Numbered from the stretch's first letter, positions 28,196 to 37,802 are shown. The stretch is 64,000 bases of DNA from Azospirillum rugosum (GCF_017876155.1 NZ_JAGINP010000036.1:1-64000), one strand, 5' to 3'. Notes: a model not told the origin generated them from the letters alone. A program made the numbers and translations.

Positions 28196-29596
28196 ATGAA
28201 AAACACAGAAGCCATAGATCCAGCCGGCACATCGATGGACCATCAGTCCACAACAGGTCTAAACCCGCAAACCCATCGGCTCCTGGTTGCCCCTATCGTC
28301 CCAATGTTACTGCGCATGGCTTGGCCCAATGTGCTGATCATGGTGGCCCAGGCATCGACTGGCCTGATCGAAACTTGGTGGCTATCGCATCTCGGCACAC
28401 ATGCGCTGGCGGGAATGGCGCTCGTGTTTCCGCCCGTGATGCTGGTCCAGATGATCTCGGCCGGCGCCCTGGGCGGCGGAATCTCTTCGGCCATTGCCCG
28501 TGCTCTCGGTAGCGGTCGCCGGGAGGATGCTGATGCCCTGGTTCTCCACGCGGTCGCCATCAACGTCGGGTGCGGGCTCATCGTTTCCATCGTGATGCTT
28601 GCCTTTGGCAGGCCGATTTACCAGGGATTGGGCGGGAGAGGGGGAGAACTCGACGCGGCGCTGACCTACTCCAACATCGTCTTCTCTGGCAATGTCCTGT
28701 TGTGGGCGATGAATGCCCTGGCCAGTGTGATCCGGGGCACCGGCAACATGCTGGTACCGGCCGTGGTGATCTGCTGCGGCGTGGTCGGCTTGATACCACT
28801 CTCGCCCCTGCTGATCTTCGGTTGGGGTCCCATCCCGGCCCTCGGCATCGCAGGCGGCGGTGTGGCATTGCTGGTCTTCTACGCAGCTGGTACGGCAACG
28901 CTGGCTTGGTATGTCGTGTCCGGACGGAATCTGACCCGTTTCCGCTGGGTGGCATTGCGCTGGTCGATGTTGCTGGGCATCCTGCGGGTCGGCGCATTCT
29001 CCGCGATCAATTCACTTCAGACGAACGTGACCATCGCGCTGGCGACGGCTCTGGTGGCGTCTATCGCTGGTGCCGATGCTGTCGCCGGTTTCGGAACCGG
29101 AGCGCGCCTCGAATATTTCTTGATTCCAATCACATTCGGCCTGGGCGCTCCAATGGTCGCGTTGGTGGGGGTGAACATCGGTGCAGGGTTGCACCACCGA
29201 GCTCTGCATATCGCGCTGATTGGCGCGGCCCTTGCCTTTTCCTTGACCGAAGCCATTGGCGTTGCAGCTGCAATTTGGCCAGACAAATGGCTGCTCCTTT
29301 TCAGCGTCGAACCACATATAATCGAAACAGGCGCCGCTTATCTGCGGATCGTCGGGCCAGTCTATGGCTTCTTCGGGCTCGGATTATCTTTGTATTTCGC
29401 TTCGCAGGGAGCGGGGCGGTTGTTCTGGCCTCTTTTAGGCGGAACATTGCGCATGGTCGTGGCCCTCGGCGGCGGGTGGCTGGCGCTGCGTTTGACGAAC
29501 TCATTAGACGGGCTGTTCGTCGCGCTCGCGCTTGGTCTTGCGGTCTACGGATTGGTGCTCGCTGCCGCGGTCCGCTCTGGGGCGTGGTTTCGATAA
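28196..29596 (+). CDS. MATE-family multidrug/cation exporter
   Basis: A 466-residue membrane protein with about twelve hydrophobic segments and MATE features: PMLLRMAWPNVLIMVAQASTGLIETWWLSHLG at the start, LASVIRGTGNMLVPA near the end of the first half, and SLYFASQGAGRLFWPLLGG late in the second half. It exports organic cations or drugs using an ion gradient. An in-frame ATG at 28238 would also give a reasonable start. Codon use is nearer to the catabolic block than to the AT-rich LysR gene. Confidence 0.9.
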   Translation: MKNTEAIDPAGTSMDHQSTTGLNPQTHRLLVAPIVPMLLRMAWPNVLIMVAQASTGLIETWWLSHLGTHALAGMALVFPPVMLVQMISAGALGGGISSAIARALGSGRREDADALVLHAVAINVGCGLIVSIVMLAFGRPIYQGLGGRGGELDAALTYSNIVFSGNVLLWAMNALASVIRGTGNMLVPAVVICCGVVGLIPLSPLLIFGWGPIPALGIAGGGVALLVFYAAGTATLAWYVVSGRNLTRFRWVALRWSMLLGILRVGAFSAINSLQTNVTIALATALVASIAGADAVAGFGTGARLEYFLIPITFGLGAPMVALVGVNIGAGLHHRALHIALIGAALAFSLTEAIGVAAAIWPDKWLLLFSVEPHIIETGAAYLRIVGPVYGFFGLGLSLYFASQGAGRLFWPLLGGTLRMVVALGGGWLALRLTNSLDGLFVALALGLAVYGLVLAAAVRSGAWFR

Positions 29597-29769
29597 ACGT
29601 TGCTGCCCCAATCGTTGCCCGCCATGTGCAAGTCCGAATGACAGACACCGCAGTAGAGTATCTCCATGACAACGTCGTTGGCGCGCAATGCTCGCCGTTC
29701 GAAAGCGTAGGGCTTGAGCGGCCAGCCCGCCGTCTCAGCGGCATAACTGATGGTCTTCATGGTCATCAT
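29596..29769 (-). pseudogene. N-terminal fragment of a zinc alcohol dehydrogenase
   Basis: The minus strand encodes MKTISYAAETAGWPLKPYAF, then ALRANDVVMEILYCGVCHSDLHMAGNDWG, including the catalytic zinc Cys-His region (GVCHSD) of YahK/cinnamyl-alcohol-type dehydrogenases. Similarity stops after about 58 residues and the remaining ~290 residues are missing, cut off at the end of the MATE gene. This is a broken gene. Confidence 0.75.
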
Positions 29770-29799
29770 TCTGAGATGCGAGAAAGGAACGGGTGATTG

Positions 29800-30193
29800 T
29801 GAGGGCCGCTCGCCACCGTGCCGTGTAGCCGCCGTCCACAGCGAGGCCCTGACCGATCATGAAGCTGGTGCCGACGAGCCCGCCGAGCGACGATCAGTTG
29901 ATGATTGCACCGCTTCCCTGCTCGCGCATCCGGCGCGGTTCACACTTCATGCAGTTCCAGACGCCCCGAAGACTGGTTGCATTCACGCGGTCGTATTCTT
30001 CGCCGTCGAGATCGGCAGTTCCCACGGCGGCGCTCTGCACGCCAACATTGTTGAACGCCGCATCCAGCCGTCCGAAGGTGGAGACGGTCCGCTCGGCCAT
30101 GGCCACCACCTCGACCTCATCAGCGACGTCACAGCGGGTGAGCAACCGGCGCCGGTAGCCGCACAGCCGCTCAGTGGGCTCCGCCGAAGTCAT
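29800..30193 (-). pseudogene. short-chain dehydrogenase remnant
   Basis: The minus strand carries the middle of an SDR (DVADEVEVVAMAERTVSTFGRLDAAFNNVG, then GVWNCMKCEPRRM and GAIIN). It then has an in-frame TGA where the catalytic Ser block should follow, continues SSLGGLVG, and jumps to the extreme C-terminus MIGQGLAVDGGYTA. The N-terminal GxxxGxG motif and the YxxxK catalytic segment are absent. Truncation, internal deletion and a stop make it nonfunctional. It abuts the 3' end of trbI. Confidence 0.75.
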
Positions 30194-31163
30194 CAGCTTT
30201 GAGGCCGCCCCGCAACAGCAGCAGCACCGGTTCCCCGGCGTCGAGCGTGATGACAGGGGCCCGGTCGAGCAAGTCCTTGGCCGTCTTGTCGAGCGGACGA
30301 TCGATGCTGTGCCCGAGGATGCCGCCGATCAGGCTGCCGCCGCCGGTCAGCGCCGCCGCCGCGACATCCACCGCCGTGCTGGCGGCGATCAGCAGACCGG
30401 TCTGGAGCCACGGCACCTCCACTGAGCCGGCCAGCCCCGCCGCGCCAGTGGCGTCCGTCCCGATGGCAACGACGCGCACTGTGTCGTTGCGCGGCCAGGG
30501 CCGGGTGATCACCGGGTTGGCCACCTCGATACGTTTCTGGCCCTTGGTGACACCGCTCCCCACGTCCAGCGTCACCACCGAGCCGGCCGGCACCGCCAGG
30601 CAGGAGAAGCCGGCGTCCCAGACATCCTGCGTCACCCGCGCCGTGACGATGCCGCCGCGCTCGGTCACCACCCGGTTCACGGTCAGCAAGGGGATCGGCG
30701 TGCCCGGCGGCACGAGGCAGTCGGAGCCGGCGGCGGCGAAGTCCGACGCCCCGGCCTGGGCGGAGGCGGCGGCCGTCCCCTCCTCCTTGCGGCTCCAGCC
30801 ACCGACACCGGCCTCCATCGCCTTCTTGCGCAGCTCGTCCTCCTTTGGGGCCGCCTTGGCCTGCGGCCGGGCTGGCGGGGCCGGTTCCCTCTTCTCGATG
30901 CGGGGGGCCGGTGGCGGGGCGGGTTTGGGCGCCATGTCCTCGTAACTGGGCAGCCGCGGCTCCGGCTGCATCGGACCGAGGGCGACGGACAGCTTGGGCA
31001 GCCCCCCTGCTCCCTGGCTGCGGCCCAACATGTAGGCCGCCAGCCCGAGGCCGATCACGACGGCCGCCACCAGCAGGATGCGGACGACGTGCGGACCGGA
31101 GGTGATCACCCGGTGGCGGGCCAGCGGATCGGGCGGCGGCGGGGTGTCGTTGGTCGCGGTCAC
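30171..31163 (-). CDS. trbI: conjugal transfer protein TrbI (VirB10-like)
   Basis: A 330-residue VirB10/TrbI protein that links inner and outer membranes in the type IV secretion channel. It has a short cytoplasmic N-terminus, one membrane helix (VVRILLVAAVVIGLGLAAYML), a Pro-rich periplasmic linker and the C-terminal VirB10 barrel domain (DCLVPPGTPIPLLTVNRVV, TVRVVAIGTDATGAAG). The GTG at 31163 overlaps the trbG stop (GTGA) and follows GGAGG. It is the last gene of the trb operon; its end overlaps SDR debris. Confidence 0.9.
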   Translation of the reverse strand: MTATNDTPPPPDPLARHRVITSGPHVVRILLVAAVVIGLGLAAYMLGRSQGAGGLPKLSVALGPMQPEPRLPSYEDMAPKPAPPPAPRIEKREPAPPARPQAKAAPKEDELRKKAMEAGVGGWSRKEEGTAAASAQAGASDFAAAGSDCLVPPGTPIPLLTVNRVVTERGGIVTARVTQDVWDAGFSCLAVPAGSVVTLDVGSGVTKGQKRIEVANPVITRPWPRNDTVRVVAIGTDATGAAGLAGSVEVPWLQTGLLIAASTAVDVAAAALTGGGSLIGGILGHSIDRPLDKTAKDLLDRAPVITLDAGEPVLLLLRGGLKADDFGGAH

Positions 31164-32113
31164 GGGCGGGTCCTCCGGATGTGCACCTCCTGCGCGCCGA
31201 TTGCCAGCAGCAGGTGGTCGTGGATGCCGGCGACGCGGTAGGTGGCGTTCATCCGGCCGTACTGGACGGGGATGCGGGTGCCGTCGGCGTCGATGCGCCA
31301 GAGGATCGGCGCCCCGTAAGCGCCGAGTGCGCCGGGGGTGAAGTTGATCACCGTCACCTCGCCGTCGTCGCACACCGGCGGCTGGCCATCGGCCGTGGGC
31401 ACCGGCCGCCACTCCGGCGTGTCGCCGTCGAGCGTGTAGGTGCAGCGCCGGTCCCGGTAGGCCAGCTCGGTGGTGCGGTCGCGCCGGTCGCCGGCGGCGG
31501 TGGGAAGGACGGCCTGACCGTTCAGGGTGGCGAGATAGTCCTCGGGGTAGCGCCAGCGCACCTCGACGTGGTGGACCCGCTTGTGGGTCTCGACATTCAG
31601 ATCGTATTTCCGCTCGCTGGTGAAGAGGGAGATCTGCTGGTTGAGGCCGGACCGGCGCGGCATGAAGGCGATGCACTCGGTGCGCTGCGGCCCCTTGCCG
31701 AAGCTGTAGGGCTGGTGGGGAATCCACACCTGGGCGCCGGGGGCGACGATGTCGCGCACCACCTCGCCGGGCTTCAGGCAGACCAGCGTCTGGTTTCCCT
31801 CGGCCATGTAGACAAGGTATTGCAGGTCGGGCTGGTACCAGTACTCGCAGCTCTTGCCCTTGAAGCAGGTCAGCGTCGGCAGGTCGAGCGCCGCCTCGTT
31901 GGCCTGCCCGACCCAACTGCGGGTCTGCGCCCGCGACGGCCGCGGCCCGGCCTTCTCCTTCGGCTCCCGCTCCATCGCCGTCGGCGGGATGTGCAGGTCG
32001 GCCAGGGTGTAGGGGCGCTGCGGAATGGCGGGACCGGCGGTTGGCGCCGAGGCCGGCTCGGTGGCGCAGGCGGCGAGCAGCGGCAGCACCAGCAGGGAAA
32101 CCGGGAGTCTCAT
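31160..32113 (-). CDS. trbG: conjugal transfer protein TrbG (VirB9-like)
   Basis: A 317-residue outer-membrane-complex protein. The N-terminus MRLPVSLLVLPLLAACATEP is a lipoprotein-like signal peptide with a Cys after LLAA. The mature part has the VirB9/CagX features GEVVRDIVAPGAQVWIP, ISLFTSERKYDLNVETHKR and, near the end, a NATYRVAGIHDHLLLAIG block. ATG at 32113 overlaps the trbF stop. It forms the outer ring with TrbI. Confidence 0.9.
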   Translation of the reverse strand: MRLPVSLLVLPLLAACATEPASAPTAGPAIPQRPYTLADLHIPPTAMEREPKEKAGPRPSRAQTRSWVGQANEAALDLPTLTCFKGKSCEYWYQPDLQYLVYMAEGNQTLVCLKPGEVVRDIVAPGAQVWIPHQPYSFGKGPQRTECIAFMPRRSGLNQQISLFTSERKYDLNVETHKRVHHVEVRWRYPEDYLATLNGQAVLPTAAGDRRDRTTELAYRDRRCTYTLDGDTPEWRPVPTADGQPPVCDDGEVTVINFTPGALGAYGAPILWRIDADGTRIPVQYGRMNATYRVAGIHDHLLLAIGAQEVHIRRTRP

Positions 32114-32880
32114 GGCTGGGGCTCCATCGTCTCGGATTGGGGGATGGGGTGGGCTTTGGGCGATTCCTTCGTCTCGGCCTTCAGCGGGGTGCCGCTGGGC
32201 TCGGAGAAGCCGGAGATCGACACGCCGTCGAGCGCGCCGTCGCGCGAGGGACCATCCACGGTGACCACGGCGGCACTCATCAGCGTCTTGGACCGAGGCT
32301 TGAAGTCCCGGTAGACGGTCTCGGTCCACACCACGTAGAAGGCGGTAGCACCGGTCTTCGGGTCGGCCTCGCGCTCCTGGACGCGGACGTCGGCGACGTC
32401 GCGGGTCCAGCCCTCGGCCGGGGCGAGGTCGGCGGCCAGCAGGGCGTCCCACTTGCGCTCGGCGCCGCCGGTCAGCCGGGCGCGGGCGGCGACGCGGTCC
32501 CTGGCGAGCATCACCGGATCGGTGCCGATCTGGCGCTGCCAGCGCACGAACCACTGGACGGCGTTCATCCGTGCGCCCTTGGTCACGGTGATGGTGTTGT
32601 CGAGCAGCACGAGGCGCTGGTGGCCGTCCATCGCCGGCTCGACGCGGTAGACCGGCTTGTACTTGGCGATCTCCACCAGCTTGCCGGCGATGCGCAGGTT
32701 GTCCCAGGTCATCAGCGAGCCCCAGGACAAGCCGAGTGCCGCCAGGGCGAAGGTCCAGCGCTTCAGCCGCAGCGCTTTGGCTTCGCGGCTGGCGCGGTAG
32801 GTCATGGCGGCGAGGTACTTCGCACTGTCGGGCACGGCCGCCGGCGGCGGGTCGTAGACGTTGACGACGCGCTCCTTCAT
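32110..32880 (-). CDS. trbF: conjugal transfer protein TrbF (VirB8-like)
   Basis: A 256-residue bitopic inner-membrane protein. An N-terminal cytoplasmic stretch and membrane helix (FALAALGLSWGSLMTW) precede a periplasmic VirB8 domain (VQWFVRWQRQIGTDPVMLARDR, YVVWTETVYRDFKP). ATG at 32880 overlaps the trbL stop. The last ~30 residues are Pro/Glu/Lys-rich. Confidence 0.9.
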   Translation of the reverse strand: MKERVVNVYDPPPAAVPDSAKYLAAMTYRASREAKALRLKRWTFALAALGLSWGSLMTWDNLRIAGKLVEIAKYKPVYRVEPAMDGHQRLVLLDNTITVTKGARMNAVQWFVRWQRQIGTDPVMLARDRVAARARLTGGAERKWDALLAADLAPAEGWTRDVADVRVQEREADPKTGATAFYVVWTETVYRDFKPRSKTLMSAAVVTVDGPSRDGALDGVSISGFSEPSGTPLKAETKESPKAHPIPQSETMEPQP

Positions 32881-34202
32881 GACGGGTCGGTCTCCTTGTC
32901 GTCGGCGCGGCGATCCGTTCCGGGCGTCCTGCCCGGCGGGCCCTGCGGCCGTTCGGTGGCGTTGGAAGCGGAGCGGCGCAGCCACGACTCTTCGCCGCCC
33001 CAGCGTTCGATGAGCCGGCTGGCCTGCCCACGGGTGAGATTGGGATCGACGGTGCGGCCAGCGGCGAGGCGGTCGAGTTCGCCGCGCTGGGCGTCGGTCA
33101 TCGGCTTGTCCCAGCCGCTGCCGCGCGAGGCCGATGCCCGGGACCCGCCGAAGCGGCCGGCCGGGTAACGGCGCCCGGCCGAGGCGCCGGCGGAACCACC
33201 GCCGGTCCCGCCACCAGCGCCGCCCCCGGTCCCGCCGGTGCTGCCGACGGACGCGGTTGCACCCGTCGTCACATGACGAAGGCCGCTCCACAGCGCCGAC
33301 GCACCGACGGCGAGGCTGCCGGGCGCCCCGGTGGTGGCGGCCGCCGCCCCGGCCATGGTGCGCATGCCGAGCCAGCCGGCCGTCCACAGCGCGGCCAGCG
33401 CCGTCATGCCGTCCATCACCGGGCCGCCGTTGACCAGGCCGGCGGCGGCGCGCGGCGCCTTGATGGCGAGCACGAAGATCGCCGCCGCCAGCACCGCCAC
33501 CCCGAAGGCCTGGGCCAGGGTCGGCGTGCCGGTGAAGGTCAGCGCCAGCAGCGTGGCGCTGCACATGGCGATGATGCAGCCGAGCACCAGCAGCTTCAGC
33601 GCGGTGGCGGCGATGTAGCCGATGGCCCGCTCGGCCACGAAGCTGGTCGGCCCCAGCACGGCGAAGGGAATGGCGAGGTAGGCGGCCAGCGACAGCAGCC
33701 GGTATTCCAGGAAGGCGAGAAACACCTGGATGGCCAGGATGCAGAAGCTGACGATCACCACCAGGGCCGCCAGCAGGAAGATGACGATCTCGACGAAGTT
33801 CAGGAAGAAATCGACCGGCCCCAGCATCTCCTTGACGCGCTGCATCAGCGGGATCACCGCCTGGATGCCGAGATGGGCGATGTAGCCGGGGTCGTCGAGG
33901 GCGAAGCCGCCGCCGGGCACGAGGTTTAGGCCCTGCTGGGCGGCGGCCTGCACCAGCGCCGCCGAACCGGCGGGGAACCACTCGACCAGGGCGCCGATGG
34001 CGGCGAACTTCAGCAACATGCGCAGGAAGGGGCCGTGCACCGCCGCCTTGCCCTCGAACAGCCAGAGCAGCAGCGCCAGCGTGTAGGAGAGCATCATCAG
34101 CAGGCGCAGCGCCGTTCGCACATCCGGCCCGAGCAGGCCGAGGCCAGTCACTACCGCGGCGGTGAGTTGGTGCAGGACGACCGACAGGGCGCTGACGTCC
34201 AT
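32877..34202 (-). CDS. trbL: conjugal transfer protein TrbL (VirB6-like)
   Basis: A 441-residue polytopic membrane protein of the VirB6/TrbL family. Residues ~20-260 hold six or so hydrophobic helices, including the conserved central AFLEYRLLSLAAYLAIPFAVLGPT. The C-terminal third is Gly/Ser-rich and then charged, and probably cytoplasmic. It forms part of the inner-membrane pore. ATG at 34202. Confidence 0.9.
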   Translation of the reverse strand: MDVSALSVVLHQLTAAVVTGLGLLGPDVRTALRLLMMLSYTLALLLWLFEGKAAVHGPFLRMLLKFAAIGALVEWFPAGSAALVQAAAQQGLNLVPGGGFALDDPGYIAHLGIQAVIPLMQRVKEMLGPVDFFLNFVEIVIFLLAALVVIVSFCILAIQVFLAFLEYRLLSLAAYLAIPFAVLGPTSFVAERAIGYIAATALKLLVLGCIIAMCSATLLALTFTGTPTLAQAFGVAVLAAAIFVLAIKAPRAAAGLVNGGPVMDGMTALAALWTAGWLGMRTMAGAAAATTGAPGSLAVGASALWSGLRHVTTGATASVGSTGGTGGGAGGGTGGGSAGASAGRRYPAGRFGGSRASASRGSGWDKPMTDAQRGELDRLAAGRTVDPNLTRGQASRLIERWGGEESWLRRSASNATERPQGPPGRTPGTDRRADDKETDPS

Positions 34203-34208
34203 GGCCGC

Positions 34209-34403
34209 TCACTCCCGCACGGGGCGGGGCGGCACCGGCCGCTCATACCGGCCGATGCCCTCCCAGGCCGGGTTGCTGCGCTCCAGCCGCTCCAGGGCGG
34301 ACGCCCCGTCGTCGGAGCGGACGTAGAGCACCAGGATGATGGCACCGATGATGCTGGCGAGGAGCATCGCGCCGAGGGCGAGGAGAATGTGCCGGAGTCC
34401 CAT
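34209..34403 (-). CDS. small membrane protein at the trbK position
   Basis: A 64-residue protein with one N-terminal membrane helix (HILLALGAMLLASIIGAIILVLYV) and a charged tail. It lies between trbJ and trbL, where Tn4371-type and Ti-type operons carry trbK (entry exclusion). It has no lipobox Cys, unlike classical TrbK, so identity is by position only. Confidence 0.65.
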   Translation of the reverse strand: MGLRHILLALGAMLLASIIGAIILVLYVRSDDGASALERLERSNPAWEGIGRYERPVPPRPVRE

Positions 34404-34406
34404 GGC

Positions 34407-35312
34407 TCAGCTCCCCGGTGCGCCGTAGGTGTCGAGGCCCTGCCAGTTGATGCGGGTGTGCTGGCGGGCACGTTCGACGGCGGCCTGCTCGTAGTCGAGC
34501 TGGGCTTCCGCCGCCCGGTGGTGGGCCGCCTGCATCATCAGGAGCTGGCCGGCGACCTCGGCGTTCAGCAGCGTCGCCTGCGTGCCGGCGTCGATGGCGC
34601 AGGTCTGGCCGTCGCACGCCTTCAGCGCCGCCATGAGCGCCCGGGCGCGGGCCGGGTAGTCCTCGATCCCGGTCATGACGTCGGCCGAGACCAGCTTGCT
34701 GGCCCGGCTGGCGTCCCGGGCGAGCCGCGCCTGCTCGGCCTGATGCTCGGCCAGGGCCGCGGCGCTCATCCCCTCCGGCAGGGCGTCGGGGTAGAGGTCG
34801 GCGAACTGCTGGCCGACCCCGTCCAGGCTCCACAGCACCCGGTCCACCAGACCGGCCGCACGGCGGGCGTCGCCGAGCCGGACGGCCACGTCGACACGGG
34901 TGTCGAGGTCCGACAGCCGGCGCATGCGGATCATGTTGTCGATCTGGGTGAGCATGTGCGCGGTCTGGGCGATGATCTCGACTTCCTGGCGCTGCACCAT
35001 CTCCTCGACGATGCGCGGCCGGCTCTCCACAATCGGGCAGCCGGGCGCCTGGGAGCCGCCGCTCCCCGTCACGCCGGATGCGGCCCCCATGACGGCTCCG
35101 GCGGCTCCGCCGGTGACGTAGCCGGCAACGACGGACAGCGCGGTGCCGAACAGCCCGTCGCTCTCCTCGGAGAAGCAGCCGCCTCCGCCACCACCGCCGA
35201 AGAAGCTGTTGAGCAACCCGCCCAGGAAGGCGTGGGCCGGAGGCGGGCCGGCGGTCAGGCCGACCGTGAGGGCGAGCGCCGCCGTGGCGGCGCGCAGGGT
35301 GCGGGTCCTCAT
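34407..35312 (-). CDS. trbJ: conjugal transfer protein TrbJ (VirB5-like)
   Basis: A 301-residue exported protein with a signal peptide ending AHA (about residue 28). The mature N-terminus is very Gly-rich (FFGGGGGGGCF), and long helical stretches follow (VQRQEVEIIAQTAHMLTQIDNMIRM, AEHQAEQARLARDASRASK) typical of TrbJ/VirB5 minor pilus proteins. It overlaps the trbE stop by 4 bp. Two Cys late in the protein (CDGQTC) may form a disulfide. Confidence 0.85.
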   Translation of the reverse strand: MRTRTLRAATAALALTVGLTAGPPPAHAFLGGLLNSFFGGGGGGGCFSEESDGLFGTALSVVAGYVTGGAAGAVMGAASGVTGSGGSQAPGCPIVESRPRIVEEMVQRQEVEIIAQTAHMLTQIDNMIRMRRLSDLDTRVDVAVRLGDARRAAGLVDRVLWSLDGVGQQFADLYPDALPEGMSAAALAEHQAEQARLARDASRASKLVSADVMTGIEDYPARARALMAALKACDGQTCAIDAGTQATLLNAEVAGQLLMMQAAHHRAAEAQLDYEQAAVERARQHTRINWQGLDTYGAPGS

Positions 35313-37780
35313 GGGGTGTCTCCTTCATGAAGCGTCTCCAGGGTGTCGGCGGCCTCGTCCAGGCCGTTGCGGCGCAGCCATTCGGCGGCGAAGCGTTGCG
35401 GCCCGACCTCGGTCCTCAGTTCGAAGGCCCGGCGCTTGTGGGCCGCCCCGCCGCAGCCGCACACGGCGAGCGCCACCGGGTCGAGGGTGAGCTGGCCTAG
35501 CCGGCTGCCCTCGGGGGTCTTGAAGAAGAGGTCGCGGCGCGGCATGGCGCGGGCGACCTGAGCGGCCTGGGTGGCGTTCAGCCCCCAGTCGCGCAGGATG
35601 CTCCGCTTGGCGGCGTTGGGGTCGGCGAGCAGCACCAGGACCTGGATGGTCTTCAGCATCGCCGCGATGGCCGAGCCCTCGATGTCGTCGAGCTGGTGGG
35701 TGGCGAGCACCAGGGCGACGTTCTTCTTCGGCCCGCGCCGACGCAGCTCGTCCAGCTCGGCCGGCTGGTGCTTCAAGGCCTTGAACGCCTCGTCCACCAG
35801 GAACAGGGTCGGCCGGCCGTCCTCGAACAAGCGGTAGAAGCGGCGGAACAGCGCCTTGATCACCGGTGCGGCGCCGGGGCCGCGGTCGATCAGCGCGCCG
35901 ATGTCCACGGTGGTCCAGGCGGAGCCGAGGAAGCGGTCCTCCGCCGCATCGACGAGGTCGCCATAGGGACCGCCGCGGCAGTACGGCTCCAGCGCGATGC
36001 GGACGATGTTGTCCTGCACCAGATGGGCGAGGTGCGACAGCGTGCGTTCGGCCGAGGGCGAGACGGCCAGCAGATGCAGGGCCGCGTCCACCGCGTCGCC
36101 GGCTTCGGCCGCCGAGAGGTTGCCCGGCGCCAGCACGCCCTGGAGGCGCAGCAGGTCCATGACGAAGCCGTGGCCCCAGGCGAAGCCGTTGGGGGTGTCG
36201 ACGTCGACCAGCGGCTGCAAGGCGAGGTCGCCGAGCGCGCCGTCGCCCGAGCCCATGGACAGGAACTCGCCGCCGGCCGCCCAAGTCGCCACCAGCGACG
36301 TGCTCTCGGTGGCGTCCACGTCGATCCAGACGACACGTCCCTGTGGAACACGGGCGAGGAACTGCTGCCCCATGAAGGCCAGCACGGTGGACTTGCCGGT
36401 GCGCGGCGGGCCGATCACCAGCGCCGCCCCATCCTGGCCCTGGTGGATGTCGAGCATCAGCGGGGTGCCGCCCTCGGCCTCCAACTGCATGAGGGGATCG
36501 CATTTGAGGTGCGGGTTGCGCTCCGGCCCGCCCCAAGCGGAGGAGAGGATCAGGAAATCGGCGAGCTGGACCTGGGTCAGCGGCACCTTGCGCGGGTTGG
36601 GCCGCACATGGCCGGGCAGCGTGCCGTACCACGCCCGCTCCGCCCCCCAGGTCTCCTCGATGACGGTGAAGCCCAGCGTGCGCAGCGCCTTGACCAGTTC
36701 GTCCCGGCGCTCCTCGACCTCCTCGACGCTGCGGCCCCACAGCACGGCGGTGGGGGTCATCCAGCCGGAGCTGGTGCCGGCCTGTTCGGCTTCCAGGCGG
36801 GCGGCCTCGGCCTCCAGCGCCTCCATGACGCCGACCGGGTCGTGGCGCAGGGCGGCGTAGCCGCCGACGGCGCGCAGCAGCACCGAGCGCCAGTCGTAGG
36901 AGGTGTCGTCGTGCTTGCGCCACAGGGCGGCGAAGACGCCGCGCGCCTGGACGTGGTCCATCGCCTCGAAGCGCACCGACCAGCGGAACTCGAAGGGCAG
37001 CTTGTCCAGCACGTTGAGCAGGCCGGGGTGGCTGACCTTGGGGTAACCGCCGATGCCGATCATCCGGACCGGCCACTCGGCTCCGCCGTTGCTCCAGGCC
37101 GGGAACGAGCCGGGCTTGAAGCCGACGTCCACGAGGTTGGCCTTGATCGGGAAGCCGGGAAGGTCGGGGGCGGTGACGTGGCGCTGGTAGAGGGGCGAGA
37201 CGCAGTTGTGCAGCAGGGTCTGCACGCCGTCGTCGTCCAGCATGCGCGCCCAGCCGACGGCGCGGCCGAGCAGGGAGGCGAACTGGAGCACCAGTTGCCG
37301 AAAGGGTTCGACGTGGTCGCGCATCACATCCGGCCGGGCGCGCTCCGGCGGGTTGCGAGTGAACCAGAACGCCACGGTGCGCGTGCTTGGCCGGGACGGC
37401 GTGTAGGTGATCGCCACGAAAGTGCGCGTCCGGAGCTGCTGGCCGGCTTGGTCGAGCCGCGCCCGACGCTCTCGATCAATCAGCTCGGGCACCGGGTGTG
37501 CTCCGGTGGAGCGTGGGTAGCCGCCGGCCGCACGCCGCTGCATCTCGAAATGGAAGGTCCAACCGCCGGTGAAGGGGAACAGGACGTTGCCGGCGGCGAG
37601 CGCCGTCTGCATCCGCTCGGCCGGGTCCTGGCCGTCCTGGTCACGCCCGCCGTACTCGACGACGGCCATCAGCGCGCCGTCCTCCTCCAGCAGCACCACG
37701 CCGGGCCAGACGAAGCAGTCCCATGGCAGGTGCCGCGACAGGGAATCGAAGCCGTCGTCGAAGGCGGTCAGGTCGAGCAT
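35309..37780 (-). CDS. trbE: conjugal transfer ATPase TrbE (VirB4-like)
   Basis: An 823-residue VirB4-family ATPase that powers pilus assembly and secretion. The N-terminal CagE domain precedes Walker A (IGPPRTGKSTVLAFMG) and Walker B (PTLFLVDEAFKALKHQP); a LATHQLDDI motif follows. It ends with a short Cys-Gly-Cys-Gly-Gly segment. It is the longest gene of the operon and sits between trbD and trbJ as in Tn4371. Confidence 0.95.
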   Translation of the reverse strand: MLDLTAFDDGFDSLSRHLPWDCFVWPGVVLLEEDGALMAVVEYGGRDQDGQDPAERMQTALAAGNVLFPFTGGWTFHFEMQRRAAGGYPRSTGAHPVPELIDRERRARLDQAGQQLRTRTFVAITYTPSRPSTRTVAFWFTRNPPERARPDVMRDHVEPFRQLVLQFASLLGRAVGWARMLDDDGVQTLLHNCVSPLYQRHVTAPDLPGFPIKANLVDVGFKPGSFPAWSNGGAEWPVRMIGIGGYPKVSHPGLLNVLDKLPFEFRWSVRFEAMDHVQARGVFAALWRKHDDTSYDWRSVLLRAVGGYAALRHDPVGVMEALEAEAARLEAEQAGTSSGWMTPTAVLWGRSVEEVEERRDELVKALRTLGFTVIEETWGAERAWYGTLPGHVRPNPRKVPLTQVQLADFLILSSAWGGPERNPHLKCDPLMQLEAEGGTPLMLDIHQGQDGAALVIGPPRTGKSTVLAFMGQQFLARVPQGRVVWIDVDATESTSLVATWAAGGEFLSMGSGDGALGDLALQPLVDVDTPNGFAWGHGFVMDLLRLQGVLAPGNLSAAEAGDAVDAALHLLAVSPSAERTLSHLAHLVQDNIVRIALEPYCRGGPYGDLVDAAEDRFLGSAWTTVDIGALIDRGPGAAPVIKALFRRFYRLFEDGRPTLFLVDEAFKALKHQPAELDELRRRGPKKNVALVLATHQLDDIEGSAIAAMLKTIQVLVLLADPNAAKRSILRDWGLNATQAAQVARAMPRRDLFFKTPEGSRLGQLTLDPVALAVCGCGGAAHKRRAFELRTEVGPQRFAAEWLRRNGLDEAADTLETLHEGDTP

Positions 37781-37802
37781 GGAAAGGCAGTCCTCGTTCC
37801 GG

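Noticed and set aside
27994..28230. 78-codon minus-strand frame ending YVDILAAIDDVQAPSRTSF
   Set aside because: It is not recognised and overlaps the MATE start, so it may be a gene scrap but cannot be supported.
31164..34212. Long upstream extensions of trbI, trbG and trbF
   Set aside because: The extensions are Arg/Pro-rich and overlap the upstream gene; signal peptides or membrane helices and ribosome-binding sites place the starts at 31163, 32113 and 32880.
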